From the NCBI GenBank assembly GCA_937139415.1, contig CAKZPS010000020.1, positions 1 to 64,000 of the forward strand: a stretch of DNA of 64,000 nucleotides, given 5' to 3'. Below the pieces are notes generated by a model. That model made no database searches, was not told the origin of the DNA, and was given only the letters and a program-made list of their open reading frames with translations. The translations under genes and the position numbers were made by a program. The stretch is from an uncultured bacterium. Its GTDB lineage: Bacteria; Atribacterota; Atribacteria; Atribacterales; Caldatribacteriaceae. This document shows, in pieces, positions 16,982-26,534 of the stretch (position 1 is the stretch's first letter; every line of letters begins with the position of its first letter).

Positions 16982-18027
16982 TCTTGAATCACAATCCTCA
17001 TCACGTCTTGGTAGGTCACAAATATCGCCAAGAGAAAGATGAAAATGATCCCGATTAAGTAGATGAAACCTATTTTTTCAGCTTCGAGAGGTTTCTTTCT
17101 GATTTTCTCATAGAGGAAGAGGAATAAATGTCCACCATCTAGCACGGGAATGGGGAGGAGGTTAAAAATGGAGAGAAAGATGCTAATGATTGCAGCGAAC
17201 ATGAGAAGGTTTAAGAAACCGAAACTCGCTGCTTGTCCTGCCATCTGGGCAATACCTAAGGGACCGGCGGCTTCAAAGGGAATTTTGCCCAAGATAGTGT
17301 ACAGGAGACCGAGAAAACTGAGGGCAAACCATAAGCCTGCTGTTTGCGTTCCTCGCCAAAGTGCGGAGAAGAAATTGAGTCTTTGACTTTCTCTTCCAAA
17401 AATAACTTTGATGAGTGCTCGCTTCTCTTCCTCATTCCATTCGGGAATGACTCTTATTTCGAGAGTTTGATCTTTTCTCTTCACCGTCAAAACGAGTTCT
17501 TGTCCACTACTCTGGGAAATGGTTTTGACCACTTCTTCGGAATCAGTAATAGGTTTACCATTGAGAGCGATGAGTACATCTCCCTTTTGTACGCCTGCTC
17601 GTTCTGCTGGGCCATCAGGAAGCACCTCAGAAACCATAAGGTTACCGGTTGGTGCTCCAGCGATGCCAAAGACTAAGGAAACCAGAGCGATGGTGAGAAG
17701 AAAGTTCATCGCCGGTCCAGCGACCACGATGAGACTTCTTTGCCAGAGAGGTTTTTGATCGAATCTTTCTTCGCGAGGTACAGCTACTTCCTGATATCCC
17801 TCTAAGAGATTCCCTTCCATACCTGCCATTTTGACGTATCCCCCCAAAGGGAGGATGCGGATAGAGAATTCAGTGACTCCGAGAGAAGTAGAGAATATTT
17901 TTGGACCGTATCCGATGGCAAAACTCAGTACTCTGACACCGAACAATCGAGCCAAGAGGAAATGTCCCAACTCATGAACCACGATGAGAAGGCTGATCAC
18001 GAAAATAAACGCTAAGACACTAATCAT
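16978..18027 (-). CDS. rseP: Site-2 intramembrane zinc protease RseP
   Basis: RseP-type proteases cleave transmembrane segments of anti-sigma factors and signal-peptide remnants. The 349-residue product has HEXXH (VVHELGHFL) in the first membrane helix and FGYVKMAG-type residues (LPLGGYVKMAG). A single PDZ domain spans about residues 120-200 (GPAERAGVQKGDVLIALNGKP). The LDGGH motif near residue 287 supplies the third zinc ligand. The ATG at 18027 overlaps the dxr stop by a few bases and follows GAGAGGAG. The location between dxr and ispG mirrors the conserved Firmicutes order. Confidence 0.95.
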   Translation of the reverse strand: MISVLAFIFVISLLIVVHELGHFLLARLFGVRVLSFAIGYGPKIFSTSLGVTEFSIRILPLGGYVKMAGMEGNLLEGYQEVAVPREERFDQKPLWQRSLIVVAGPAMNFLLTIALVSLVFGIAGAPTGNLMVSEVLPDGPAERAGVQKGDVLIALNGKPITDSEEVVKTISQSSGQELVLTVKRKDQTLEIRVIPEWNEEEKRALIKVIFGRESQRLNFFSALWRGTQTAGLWFALSFLGLLYTILGKIPFEAAGPLGIAQMAGQAASFGFLNLLMFAAIISIFLSIFNLLPIPVLDGGHLFLFLYEKIRKKPLEAEKIGFIYLIGIIFIFLLAIFVTYQDVMRIVIQE

Positions 18028-19171
18028 CGAAGAAACTCCTCTCCCGGATGAGTTCTTCTGCACCTTCGACTCCCAGCCGATAGATATACTCGAGATCTTC
18101 TCCATTGTGGGGTGCAGAAATTTCCTGTTCCATGACTCTTTCTATGATAGACGGTATTTCGTCAAGGGTTATCTTTCGTTGTAAAAAGGCTTGCACACAG
18201 GCTTCATCTGCTCCGCAGAAAAGAGTCGGATATCCTGAACCCTTCTTGCCTGCATTTAAGGCGAGGTAGAACCCACGAAACCGTGAAGGGACGGGATAAT
18301 CAAAGCGAAGGAAACGGAGTTGGGCGAAATCTAACTTCGCAAATGGATTGGGATGTTCTCTTTGGGGATGGAGAGCATTAAAGATGACCGACCGCATGTC
18401 TGGGGGAGATAAGAGAGCTAAGGTAAAGCCGTCTTTCATAGTGATGAGGGCATGGATTAAACTTTCTCTCTGAATGACTACGTCAAGGTTGGTGAAATCA
18501 AAGCCAAATAATATTGAAGCTTCGATCACTTCTAATCCTTTGTTGATCAAGTTGGCGGAATCGATGGTAATTTTTGTCCCCATCCTCCAGTTGGGATGGG
18601 CGAGGGCCATCTCCGGAGTAATATCTGCTTCTTCGCCTTGCCAATCATAGAATGGCCCTCCCGAAGCAGTGAGGTATATCTTAGCAATTTCTTCTCTTTG
18701 GATCATGTGTAGCATTTGCCAGATGGCATTGTGTTCGCTATCGAGAGGAATGCAGTGTGGGCGTTTAAGGAAGAAGTGACGAGGCTTAATTTCACCGGCT
18801 AAGATGATCATTTCTTTGCTTGCTATCCACAGGGGTTTGGGGGTGTCGAGGAGTTCGAGAAAGATGGACAAAAAGGATATCCCACCACTTGCAAAGAAGA
18901 CTCCTTCCACTTCCTCACTCAAAAGTATATCCCGTAGAGCTTCCCTTTCACTCATGAATTGGGTTTTTTTGGAAAGGGAATACGGTGGAGTTTCTTTTGC
19001 TAAAAAAGGACTAAAAGCGTAACGAGGTTGAAAACGACGAACCTGATCCATGAGTTTGTCAAGGTTCAAGTAGCCGGAAAGTAATACGAGCTCATACTCT
19101 TTCTCTTGGGAGAGAACCTCAACAATTTGTTCTCCTAAAAAGCCAGTTGATCCTAATATTCCTACTTTCAC
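18020..19171 (-). CDS. dxr: 1-deoxy-D-xylulose 5-phosphate reductoisomerase
   Basis: This enzyme converts DXP to MEP with NADPH, the first committed step of the MEP pathway. The 383-residue protein opens with the Rossmann motif GSTGFLGEQ. It carries ASKEMIILAGE, the substrate-loop PLDSEHNAIWQ, TASGGPFYDW and MGTKITIDSANLINKGLE, all diagnostic. The length is normal. It is separated from cdsA by 17 bp and overlaps rseP. Confidence 0.96.
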   Translation of the reverse strand: MKVGILGSTGFLGEQIVEVLSQEKEYELVLLSGYLNLDKLMDQVRRFQPRYAFSPFLAKETPPYSLSKKTQFMSEREALRDILLSEEVEGVFFASGGISFLSIFLELLDTPKPLWIASKEMIILAGEIKPRHFFLKRPHCIPLDSEHNAIWQMLHMIQREEIAKIYLTASGGPFYDWQGEEADITPEMALAHPNWRMGTKITIDSANLINKGLEVIEASILFGFDFTNLDVVIQRESLIHALITMKDGFTLALLSPPDMRSVIFNALHPQREHPNPFAKLDFAQLRFLRFDYPVPSRFRGFYLALNAGKKGSGYPTLFCGADEACVQAFLQRKITLDEIPSIIERVMEQEISAPHNGEDLEYIYRLGVEGAEELIRERSFFDD

Positions 19172-19188
19172 GATCCTTCTTTCCCTTT

Positions 19189-19995
19189 CTATAGATGATT
19201 GAGAAGATATACCAGTGGTCCCACGGCGAAGAAAGCATCAAATCGATCCAAGAGTCCGCCGTGACCCGGGAGAAATTTCCCTGAATCTTTTATTCCTGCT
19301 TGCCTCTTGAGTGCTGACTCAAAAAGGTCTCCTATAAACGCCAAAGGGGCCAGTAATAACCCGGATGCGAGACTTTTCATAGGAGAAAACCGCATCCACA
19401 AGCATCCTAAAACGAGACTGCATATTACTGTAGCAACAAATCCTCCCCAAAATCCTTCCCAACTCTTCTGAGGACTCAGAGAAGGAACAATTTTGTGATA
19501 TCCCCATTTCTTTCCTATGAGATAGGCCATGATATCGTTTGTCCAGACGAGTAAGGCGAAGAAGAGGAGCGTCCATCGTGAGTACTCAACCCCTACTCGT
19601 ACCCAAAAGGAGGGGAAAAAAACACAGTAGAGAGAGCCCCACAGGTATGCTCCGCTTCTTTGCAAGACTTTGGTAAGGTCATTCATGCTCCAAAGCATGA
19701 GAGAGAGGAAGAATCCATACCAAAGCACTCTCTGTAGAATGGGATATGCATTCCAAAGTGGAAAGTATACCAAGACAACTATGTAAAGGGTAAGCCAAAG
19801 AGGAATGGGAGAACGTTCGGGATCAATCATTTTCCAGTACTCTTGTAAAGAAAGGAAGGAAAGACACATAAAGACTCCCATGAGCGTCCATGGACTGAGC
19901 ACTATGAAAACCATAAAGGGGGGTAAACCAAGTATAATTCCTAAAACTCTTTTTCTGAGGTCGTTATTTATCCCGCCTTGGGTGATAATCGTCAA
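19189..19995 (-). CDS. cdsA: Phosphatidate cytidylyltransferase
   Basis: CdsA makes CDP-diacylglycerol from phosphatidate and CTP for phospholipid synthesis in the inner membrane. The 268-residue product has about seven membrane helices. The C-terminal signature is GDLFESALKRQAGIKDSGK followed by GHGGLLDRFD. SPQKSWEGFWGG precedes it. Translation probably begins at TTG 19995, whose TGA overlap with uppS couples the two genes. The length agrees with the family. Confidence 0.95.
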   Translation of the reverse strand: MTIITQGGINNDLRKRVLGIILGLPPFMVFIVLSPWTLMGVFMCLSFLSLQEYWKMIDPERSPIPLWLTLYIVVLVYFPLWNAYPILQRVLWYGFFLSLMLWSMNDLTKVLQRSGAYLWGSLYCVFFPSFWVRVGVEYSRWTLLFFALLVWTNDIMAYLIGKKWGYHKIVPSLSPQKSWEGFWGGFVATVICSLVLGCLWMRFSPMKSLASGLLLAPLAFIGDLFESALKRQAGIKDSGKFLPGHGGLLDRFDAFFAVGPLVYLLNHL

Positions 19996-20717
19996 CCAAT
20001 ACCCCCAAATTTCCGTCTTCTTTGAAGGAAATCGCGAATTGCTTGGTGGAATTCTGTGACGGTGAAGTCAGGCCAAAGAGTTTCAGTGAACCATAGCTCG
20101 GTATATGCAATTTGCCAGAGGAGAAAATTGCTCACTCTCTTTTCTCCTCCAGTTCGGATCAAAAGATCCGGATCAGGACAAAAAGCAGTGTCGAGATAAT
20201 TATGGATGATATTTTCGGTTAGGGGGTGAAACATTCTTTTCTCCGTTTCGAGCAAACGGTGTATTGCCCTTATAATTTCGTCTCGACCCCCATAATTGAT
20301 AGCCAGGTTTAAAGAAAGCCCACGATTTGCAATGGTCTTTTCCTCCAAATTGCTCATGTTATGAAGGACATCTTGGGGTAGTCCTTCTCTTCTCCCCAGA
20401 AACCGGACCCTTACCCCCTTTGCTTTGAGTTCGTCACCGTATCGCGCGATACTCTCCTGAAAAAGGGCCATTAACCCTTGGACCTCGTTGATGGATCGCT
20501 TCCAGTTTTCGGTAGAAAAAGAATACAGAGTAAGAAATTTAATTCCTATCGTAGCGCTTTCCTCTACGATGGTTCGTACTACCTCTACCCCTTTCTTATG
20601 ACCATCGAGACGCGGGAGTCCTTGGTTTTCTGCCCACCGTCCGTTACCATCCATAATGATGGCCACATGTTGAGGAAGTTCTACACGCTCATGATTTCCT
20701 TCTCTTTTTTCTCCCAT
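19992..20717 (-). CDS. uppS: Isoprenyl transferase (undecaprenyl diphosphate synthase)
   Basis: This cis-prenyltransferase builds the C55 carrier lipid for cell-wall synthesis from FPP and IPP. The 241-residue protein shows the catalytic IIMDGNGRWAENQG, FLTLYSFSTENWKR and the C-terminal DLLIRTGGEKRVSNFL. WFTETLWPDF near the end completes the signature. The ATG at 20717 lies inside the end of frr, a 37-bp overlap; the next Met is already catalytic, so this start is needed. Confidence 0.96.
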   Translation of the reverse strand: MGEKREGNHERVELPQHVAIIMDGNGRWAENQGLPRLDGHKKGVEVVRTIVEESATIGIKFLTLYSFSTENWKRSINEVQGLMALFQESIARYGDELKAKGVRVRFLGRREGLPQDVLHNMSNLEEKTIANRGLSLNLAINYGGRDEIIRAIHRLLETEKRMFHPLTENIIHNYLDTAFCPDPDLLIRTGGEKRVSNFLLWQIAYTELWFTETLWPDFTVTEFHQAIRDFLQRRRKFGGIG

Positions 20718-21247
20718 AATCCGTCCAACTCATTAATGTGCTCGTCAGTCATTTTTTGCACTTCGGCTTGGGTTGCCTTTTCTTCATCTTCAGAGATCTT
20801 ACCGTCTTTCTCTAATTTTTTAATTTCTTCGTTTGCTTCACGGCGAAGATTCCGGATGGCAATTTTCCCCTCTTCGACGAGTTTTTTAGCCATTTTGGCG
20901 ATTTCCTTTCTCCGTTCTTCGGTGAGAGGAGGTAGAACAATCCGGATTATCGTTGAATCAACGGTAGGGTTCAAACCGAGTTCCGATTTCCAGATAGCTT
21001 TTTCTATGGCATTGAGAGCATTTTTATCCCAAGGTTGAATAAGTATGGTTTTCGCATCGGGAGTAGTGATAGAGGCAATTTGCTTGAGTTCTACGACGCT
21101 TCCGTAGTAGTCGACGGGGATATTCTCTACTAACGCCGGCGAAGCCCGCCCCGTCCTCACATGAGACAGTTCTTCTCGTACCACATTCACTGCCTGTTTC
21201 ATTCTTTTATCGATGTCTTTCAGCAAGGATTTGAGGAGTTCACTCAT
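20681..21247 (-). CDS. frr: Ribosome recycling factor
   Basis: RRF, with EF-G, splits post-termination ribosomes. The product has about 188 residues with the three-helix bundle and hallmark [18 protein letters not shown], and [12 protein letters not shown]. The ATG at 21247 overlaps the pyrH stop (ATGAGTGA) and is preferred to an upstream ATG at 21265. pyrH-frr-uppS is a near-universal bacterial order. Confidence 0.97.
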   Translation of the reverse strand: MSELLKSLLKDIDKRMKQAVNVVREELSHVRTGRASPALVENIPVDYYGSVVELKQIASITTPDAKTILIQPWDKNALNAIEKAIWKSELGLNPTVDSTIIRIVLPPLTEERRKEIAKMAKKLVEEGKIAIRNLRREANEEIKKLEKDGKISEDEEKATQAEVQKMTDEHINELDGLWEKKEKEIMSV

Positions 21248-21980
21248 TTTTTCCCTCCCTCCCAACTAAGGTACCGATTTTGTGGCCGGTGACGATTTTG
21301 TAAAGATTATCAGGCTCGTTCACGTTGAAAACGATGATAGGAATGCGGTTTTCCATACACAACGATATGGCGGTAGAATCCATTACCTTGAGTCCTCGGT
21401 TGATAACTTCTAAGTAGTCGAGATAATCGAATTTGGAGACATTCCGATGAATTGCGGGATCGGCCTCATAGATTCCATCTACTTTAGTAGCCTTAAGGAG
21501 TGCTTCTGCTTTAATTTCCGTAGCTCGCAGGGCCGCAGTGGTATCAGTGGTAAAGTAGGGGTTTCCCGTTCCTCCGGCGAAAATGACTACCCTCCCCTTT
21601 TCGAGGTGTCGAATCGCCCTTCGGCGGATATACGGTTCGGCCACTTCTTTCATCTCGATGGCAGTTTGGACCCTGGTGGGGATGCCGCTACTTTCTAAGA
21701 AATCTTGTAAGGCTAAAGCGTTGATTACCGTTGCTAACATACCCATGTAATCGGCGGTAACTCGACTGATTCCCTGCTCTTGCGCCGTTCTCCCTCGAAA
21801 AATGTTCCCTCCTCCAACCACAATAGCTACTTCGACGCTGAGTTCTCTGATTTTCTCGATTTCCCTGGTGAGATAAGCCAATACGTTGACATCAATCCCT
21901 GCAGGGAGAGTCCCCTTGAGAGATTCTCCCGACAGTTTCAAAAGGATTCTTCGGAAACGAACGGTGACACTACTCTCCAT
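21240..21980 (-). CDS. pyrH: UMP kinase
   Basis: PyrH phosphorylates UMP to UDP and feeds pyrimidine nucleotide pools. The 246-residue amino-acid-kinase fold protein has KLSGESLKG at the N-terminus, [10 protein letters not shown], and the C-terminal [20 protein letters not shown]. It lies between tsf and frr with short overlaps on both sides, so it is translated with them. Confidence 0.97.
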   Translation of the reverse strand: MESSVTVRFRRILLKLSGESLKGTLPAGIDVNVLAYLTREIEKIRELSVEVAIVVGGGNIFRGRTAQEQGISRVTADYMGMLATVINALALQDFLESSGIPTRVQTAIEMKEVAEPYIRRRAIRHLEKGRVVIFAGGTGNPYFTTDTTAALRATEIKAEALLKATKVDGIYEADPAIHRNVSKFDYLDYLEVINRGLKVMDSTAISLCMENRIPIIVFNVNEPDNLYKIVTGHKIGTLVGREGKNE

Positions 21981-22578
21981 TATCTCCTTCCCCTAATTTG
22001 AAACGGACGAACCGTTTCACCACAATGTTTTCGCCTACTTTGGCTATAGTCTCGACCAGAAGATCTTTTACCCTTTTGCCCGGTTCGCGAATGTATTCTT
22101 GCTCTAAGAGGCAGTTTTCTTCAAAGAATTTTTTCATTTTTCCTTCTACAATTTTTTGTTTCACTGCCTCTGGTTTTTCACTCTCCGCTAACTGTTGCCA
22201 GTAAATACTCTCTTCGCTCTTTTTCACCTCTTCTGGTACATCCTCGGGGGAAATCCAACGCGGATTTTGGGCCGCAATCTGGAGGGTGAGCTCTTTTACT
22301 AAGTTCTTGAATTCGTCGGTTCGAGCAACAAAATCTGTCTCACAGTTTACTTCTACGAGGACACCGATCTTTCCGTCCGTATGCACGTATGCACCGATGA
22401 GTCCGTCCTTTGCTACGCGACTTTGCTTTTTCGCAGCAGTTTCAATACCCTTCCGCCGCAGAATTTCGCATGCTTTTTCTAAATCTCCTCCCGCCTCGGC
22501 AAGAGCTTTCTTACAGTCCATTACTCCTGCGCCGGTTCGATTCCGCAATTCGAAAACTATTTTGGCATTGACTTCCAT
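21970..22578 (-). CDS. tsf: Elongation factor Ts, short form
   Basis: EF-Ts recycles EF-Tu from GDP to GTP. At 202 residues it is the short type known from Thermus, Thermotoga and cyanobacteria; E. coli EF-Ts has 283. The UBA-like N-terminus ([17 protein letters not shown]) and [17 protein letters not shown] are conserved, with a compact C-terminal half. It begins one base from the rpsB stop (TAATG). Confidence 0.96.
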   Translation of the reverse strand: MEVNAKIVFELRNRTGAGVMDCKKALAEAGGDLEKACEILRRKGIETAAKKQSRVAKDGLIGAYVHTDGKIGVLVEVNCETDFVARTDEFKNLVKELTLQIAAQNPRWISPEDVPEEVKKSEESIYWQQLAESEKPEAVKQKIVEGKMKKFFEENCLLEQEYIREPGKRVKDLLVETIAKVGENIVVKRFVRFKLGEGDNGE

Positions 22579-23423
22579 TATTGTTCCTCCTCTTCTCCTA
22601 TTTCTTCGAATTCTTCATTCTGCAGATCCTGGAGTATCTGTAAGGCTTCTTCCTCCAGAGTTGATGGAGGGGTGACCTCTCTCATCTCCTGCCTTTCTTG
22701 AACGACTATCTGTTCGGTGGGAATCATTTCCATTCCTTCTTGAGCAATTCTCTTACCTTCAATAACCGCATCGGCAATGATTGAAGCAAACAGGCGAATT
22801 GCCCGGATAGCATCATCGTTGCCGGGGATAACGTAATCAACTTCGTCGGGATCACAATTCGTGTCCACAATCCCTACAATAGGGATGCTAAGCTTACGTG
22901 CTTCTAATACTGCGTTCCGTTCACGGCGAGGATCGACAACAAAGAGACAATCGGGGAGACGCTCCATGTCACGTATTCCACTCAAGTACTTGGTGAGTTG
23001 AGCTTTTCTTTTCAGGATTTGCATAACTTCTTTTTTGGGAAGCTTTTCCAAAAGACCCTTTGCTTCCATGGCTTCAATGCGTTGTAAGCGCTCGATGCTG
23101 TTGCGAATGGTTAGGAAGTTAGTGAGCATTCCACCTAACCATCGTTGGTTCACGTAAAACATGCCGCAACGTTTTGCTTCTTGTTCGATAGCCTCTTGAG
23201 CCTGTTTTTTGGTACCTACGAAAAGCACGGTTTTCCCTTCACTGGCGATGTCTCTCACGAACTGGTATGCTTTTTCGGTCAACTCGACAGTCTTTTGGAG
23301 ATCGATGATGTAGATATTGTTTCGTTCCGTGAAGATGTAGGGTTTCATTTTGGGGTTCCAACGTCTGGTTTGATGTCCAAAGTGAACCCCTGCTTCCAAA
23401 AGTTGCTTCATACTGACGACCAT
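22578..23423 (-). CDS. rpsB: 30S ribosomal protein S2
   Basis: The 281-residue S2 protein has [31 protein letters not shown] and [12 protein letters not shown]. Its Glu-rich C-terminal extension after residue 245 is longer than in many bacteria. The ATG at 23423 follows GGAAGGAGG. A good promoter and a structured leader precede it, so this gene probably opens a transcript running through tsf, pyrH, frr and beyond. Confidence 0.97.
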   Translation of the reverse strand: MVVSMKQLLEAGVHFGHQTRRWNPKMKPYIFTERNNIYIIDLQKTVELTEKAYQFVRDIASEGKTVLFVGTKKQAQEAIEQEAKRCGMFYVNQRWLGGMLTNFLTIRNSIERLQRIEAMEAKGLLEKLPKKEVMQILKRKAQLTKYLSGIRDMERLPDCLFVVDPRRERNAVLEARKLSIPIVGIVDTNCDPDEVDYVIPGNDDAIRAIRLFASIIADAVIEGKRIAQEGMEMIPTEQIVVQERQEMREVTPPSTLEEEALQILQDLQNEEFEEIGEEEEQ

Positions 23424-23450
23424 TCCATAACCTCCTTCCGGTTTTGCCTC

Positions 23451-23490
23451 TGCAGGGCGTATTCCTCAGGAACACCGGCGCCTCCCTGCA
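23451..23490 (-). promoter_or_regulatory. Structured 5' leader of rpsB (candidate autoregulatory element)
   Basis: In the rpsB leader, TGCAGGG and CCCTGCA (outer 7-bp stem, 23484-23490 with 23451-23457) enclose a second hairpin. In that inner stem GTGTTCC and GGAATAC pair around a TGA loop (23469-23475 with 23459-23465, one G-U pair). An asymmetric internal loop AGGCGCCG lies between the stems. The structure ends about ten bases before the Shine-Dalgarno. S2 is known to regulate rpsB-tsf in other bacteria; that this RNA is its target is inference. Confidence 0.5.
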
Positions 23491-23517
23491 TGCGTTCTAT
23501 GGTCGAAAACCTGGCTA

Positions 23518-23547
23518 AGTATATCACGAACAAAAATTTTTTTGCAA
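23518..23547 (-). promoter_or_regulatory. Sigma-70-type promoter of the rpsB-tsf transcript
   Basis: On the - strand TTGCAA (23542-23547) and TATACT (23518-23523) are 18 nt apart, with an A/T-rich spacer. Transcription would start near 23510, giving a leader of about 87 nt. This is the clearest promoter in the long - strand run and sits in its largest gap (23424-23654). The rest of that gap, next to hslU, shows nothing else definite. Confidence 0.7.
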
Positions 23548-23654
23548 CTCCCCCTTTGGTGCTCGGTGCGTGGATCGTACCCTTTTTCTCCCGGTAGGAA
23601 AGGAAGCAAGAACGATGTTCATCTCCCTTTGGGTGTACTGATGGTTGAGTATTT

Positions 23655-25043
23655 TCAGAGTATGTAGCGGGTGATATCTTCGTCTTTTAATATCGAGGTG
23701 AGTTGGTCCATCACATAGGTTTTATCAATAGTTATTGTCTGGCCCCGCAAATGTGGTGCATTGAAAGATATTTCTTGCAGGAGTTTTTCTACTACTGTGT
23801 GGAGTCTTCGTGCACCGATATTTTCCATTTTTTGATTGAGTTCGTAGGAGATATGGGCAATTTCTCGGAGTGCCTCTTCGGTAAATTCAAGAGTTACTCC
23901 CTCGGTAGAGAGTAAAGCAATATACTGTTTGATGAGAGAATTGTAGGGTTCTACTAAAATTCGATAGAGGTGTTCTTCAGAGAGTGGAGAGAGCTCTACC
24001 CGGATGGGGAAACGCCCTTGGAGCTCGGGAAGGAGATCCGAAGGCTTAGAATGAGAAAAAGCACCGGCAGCGATGAAGAGGATGTGATTGGTACGTACCG
24101 GACCGTGCTTGGTGAGTACCGTAGATCCCTCAACAATGGGGAGGAGATCTCGTTGTACTCCTCCACGAGAAACGTCAGGTCCGTAGCCTCCTCCCGGGGG
24201 AGAAACAATCTTGTCGATTTCGTCGATGAATACAATCCCATCCTCTTCCACTCGGCGTATAGCTTCCTGAGTTACCTCTTCCATATCCATCACACGCTGA
24301 ATTTCCTGGCTGAAGAGAATTTCTCGAGCATTTTTGATTCTCACCTTTCTCTTTTTGCGCCGAGGGGGGAAGAGGTTTCCAAAAGCGTCTTTGAGATCAA
24401 TGCCCAAACTATCCATGCCACTTGTGGTGACGATTTCTATGGGGACAGTACTTTCCTCTACCTCGATTTCAATCATTCGTTCATCGAGTTCCCCTTTCCT
24501 CAGTTTCTCTCGAAGTTTGTCCCGAGTACGACTGAGAGAAGAAGTTGGGAAAACCACATCTACTCGGGGTGATTCTCCTGAATTTGTTCCCTCCCATTCC
24601 CAGGATTGGTTTCCTCGGTTACTCAAGAGGAGATCGAGAATTTTCTCTTCTACACCCTCTTGGAGTTTTGCTTCTTGCGCTGATATTTTTTCATTTTTAA
24701 CCATTCTAATGGCCAGTTCTAAGAGATCACGGATAATGGACTCTACGTCCTTCCCTACGTATCCTACCTCGGTGAACTTAGTGGCCTCGACTTTTATGAA
24801 CGGAGCGTGGGTGAGTTTCGCAATTCGACGAGCAATTTCGGTTTTCCCTACGCCGGTTGGTCCAATCATAATAATATTTTTGGGGGTAATTTCCTCGGCG
24901 ATGTCCGATGAAAGCATGCGTCGTCGTGCTCTATTTCGCAAGGCAATGGCTACGCATTTTTTGGCTTCATCTTGACCGATAATGTATTTATCAAGCTCTT
25001 TGGTAATTTCTTCCGGGGTGAGGTGTTCATCAAGTAAAGCCAT
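23655..25043 (-). CDS. hslU: HslU, ATPase subunit of the HslVU protease
   Basis: HslU is the AAA+ unfoldase that feeds proteins to HslV in the cytoplasm. The 462-residue protein shows [14 protein letters not shown], Walker [14 protein letters not shown], Walker [11 protein letters not shown] and the [10 protein letters not shown] pore motif. The I domain lies between about residues 110 and 240. The C-terminus ends in DITRYIL, the tail that inserts into HslV. It starts 10 bp after hslV. Confidence 0.97.
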   Translation of the reverse strand: MALLDEHLTPEEITKELDKYIIGQDEAKKCVAIALRNRARRRMLSSDIAEEITPKNIIMIGPTGVGKTEIARRIAKLTHAPFIKVEATKFTEVGYVGKDVESIIRDLLELAIRMVKNEKISAQEAKLQEGVEEKILDLLLSNRGNQSWEWEGTNSGESPRVDVVFPTSSLSRTRDKLREKLRKGELDERMIEIEVEESTVPIEIVTTSGMDSLGIDLKDAFGNLFPPRRKKRKVRIKNAREILFSQEIQRVMDMEEVTQEAIRRVEEDGIVFIDEIDKIVSPPGGGYGPDVSRGGVQRDLLPIVEGSTVLTKHGPVRTNHILFIAAGAFSHSKPSDLLPELQGRFPIRVELSPLSEEHLYRILVEPYNSLIKQYIALLSTEGVTLEFTEEALREIAHISYELNQKMENIGARRLHTVVEKLLQEISFNAPHLRGQTITIDKTYVMDQLTSILKDEDITRYIL

Positions 25044-25053
25044 AAGAATCCTC

Positions 25054-25581
25054 CTAAAGAGTTTCTAAAAAGACGTTGTCGTTAGTGTAGATACAAATTT
25101 CCGCCGCAATTTGAATCGAGAGGCAGGCAATTTCTGGAGCCTCAAGGGTAGTATGACGCAAGAGTGCTTTGGCTGAAGCCAAGGCAAAATTACCTCCCGA
25201 ACCGATGGCAGCAACCGGCTCATCCGGCTCAACTACGTCTCCTCTTCCGGAGATAATGAGAATATGGGATCGGTCCATTGCTAAGAGTAAAGCGTCAAGT
25301 TGACGAAGAATGCGATCGGTTCTCCACATTTTTGCCAATTCAATGGCGGCACGGGGAAGATTGCCTCCATAGGCGTTTAACTTCTCTTCAAATCGCTCCA
25401 AGAGTGTTAAAGAATCGGCTCCGCTCCCAGCAAAACCGGCTAAAACTTGTTCTTGATAGAGACGTCTAATTTTTCGAGCTCCTTTTTTGAGTACTGCTTC
25501 GTTGAGCGTAACTTGACCATCACACGCCATCGCGCCTTTCCCATTGCGGAGGACGGCAATTACCGTGGTTGACCGAATCAT
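25054..25581 (-). CDS. hslV: HslV, peptidase subunit of the HslVU protease
   Basis: HslV is a threonine peptidase related to proteasome beta subunits. The 175-residue product starts [10 protein letters not shown], so processing would expose a catalytic N-terminal Thr at residue 5. [20 protein letters not shown] and [13 protein letters not shown] are family motifs. The ATG at 25581 overlaps the xerC stop (ATGA). A longer frame upstream is within xerC and is not used. Confidence 0.96.
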   Translation of the reverse strand: MIRSTTVIAVLRNGKGAMACDGQVTLNEAVLKKGARKIRRLYQEQVLAGFAGSGADSLTLLERFEEKLNAYGGNLPRAAIELAKMWRTDRILRQLDALLLAMDRSHILIISGRGDVVEPDEPVAAIGSGGNFALASAKALLRHTTLEAPEIACLSIQIAAEICIYTNDNVFLETL

Positions 25582-26534
25582 ACCTGTTCTCCCTTCCCTG
25601 CATGGGGATGAGTTTGATCGTATACTGCCCTCATTCTCTCCCAATCAAGATGAGTATAGATTTGAGTAGTGGAAAGATGAGAGTGCCCTAAAGCTTCTTG
25701 CACCACACGGAGATCCGCTTTCCCTGAAAGGAGGTGGGTGGCAAAACTGTGGCGGAAAACGTGAGGGTAAAGCTTTTTCCCCGGGGCAAACTGGGAGACC
25801 ACTCTTTCTAAAATTTTTCTTACCCCTCGGGGAGTAAGGGGTTTTCCTTGCTGATTGAGGAAGACTATTTCTGTATCGGTGTTGCCGAAAGTTTTGTCGC
25901 GTTCTCTGAGGTAGTGAAGAAGACTCTGTTTCGCTTTCTCGTTAAATGGAACGAGACGCTCTTTCCTCCCCTTTCCTACAATGCGGATAATACGGTGGGA
26001 AAAATCTATATTGCGCAGAGACAATTGGGTGAGTTCTCCCACACGGAGCCCGCTGGCGTAGAGAAGTTCGCAGAGAGCGAGGTTTCTTAAGGAAGTGAAA
26101 GAAGAGTGCTCTTGGGTTTGCTTATCCAGGTGTTGGAGAAACGCTTCCATTTCTGTGATGGTCAAAAAGAGGGGGAGTTGTCGTTCTCTCTTCACGGTGC
26201 CAATTCCATCGCAGGGATTATGGGGGATGAAACCTCGACGGCGGAGAAAACGATAGAAAGCTCGTAAGGCTGACAAACGGTTCATCTGGGAGACTCTTTT
26301 GAGCCCATGGTGGGTTTTAAGGTAGACGATGAAACGGCTAACATCTTGAGTTGAAACCTCAAGGAGGCTCTTTGGGGCATGACCTTGGGACAAAAATTGC
26401 GCAAACCGTTCTAAAGTGTAACGGTAACCCTGGATAGTATAGGGAGAGTATCGTTTCTCTCCTTGCAAATGATCGAAGTAGGCATTGATTGCCTTTTTAT
26501 CTTGCTCGGTGAAAACGAATTTCAAAGGGTACAC
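25578..26534 (-). CDS. xerC: Tyrosine recombinase XerC/XerD-like
   Basis: This 318-residue site-specific recombinase resolves chromosome dimers at dif. The N-terminal core-binding domain (SAM-like, residues 10-100) precedes the catalytic domain. Catalytic residues are Arg in ASGLRVGEL, HVFRHSFATHLL and the nucleophile Tyr in TTQIYTHLD. The likely start is GTG 26534, overlapping der by 38 bp. Position beside hslVU, as in Bacillus codV-clpQ-clpY, supports XerC over other integrases. No mobile element surrounds it. Confidence 0.93.
   Translation of the reverse strand: MYPLKFVFTEQDKKAINAYFDHLQGEKRYSPYTIQGYRYTLERFAQFLSQGHAPKSLLEVSTQDVSRFIVYLKTHHGLKRVSQMNRLSALRAFYRFLRRRGFIPHNPCDGIGTVKRERQLPLFLTITEMEAFLQHLDKQTQEHSSFTSLRNLALCELLYASGLRVGELTQLSLRNIDFSHRIIRIVGKGRKERLVPFNEKAKQSLLHYLRERDKTFGNTDTEIVFLNQQGKPLTPRGVRKILERVVSQFAPGKKLYPHVFRHSFATHLLSGKADLRVVQEALGHSHLSTTQIYTHLDWERMRAVYDQTHPHAGKGEQV

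Noticed and set aside
23970-24975. Long + strand open frames of about 200 residues
   Set aside because: They lie opposite hslU, whose protein is fully conserved; they show no domains and are codon-bias shadows.
25578-26534. Tyrosine recombinase as a sign of an integrated element
   Set aside because: It is embedded in the xerC-hslV-hslU order with no attachment repeats, phage or plasmid genes nearby.
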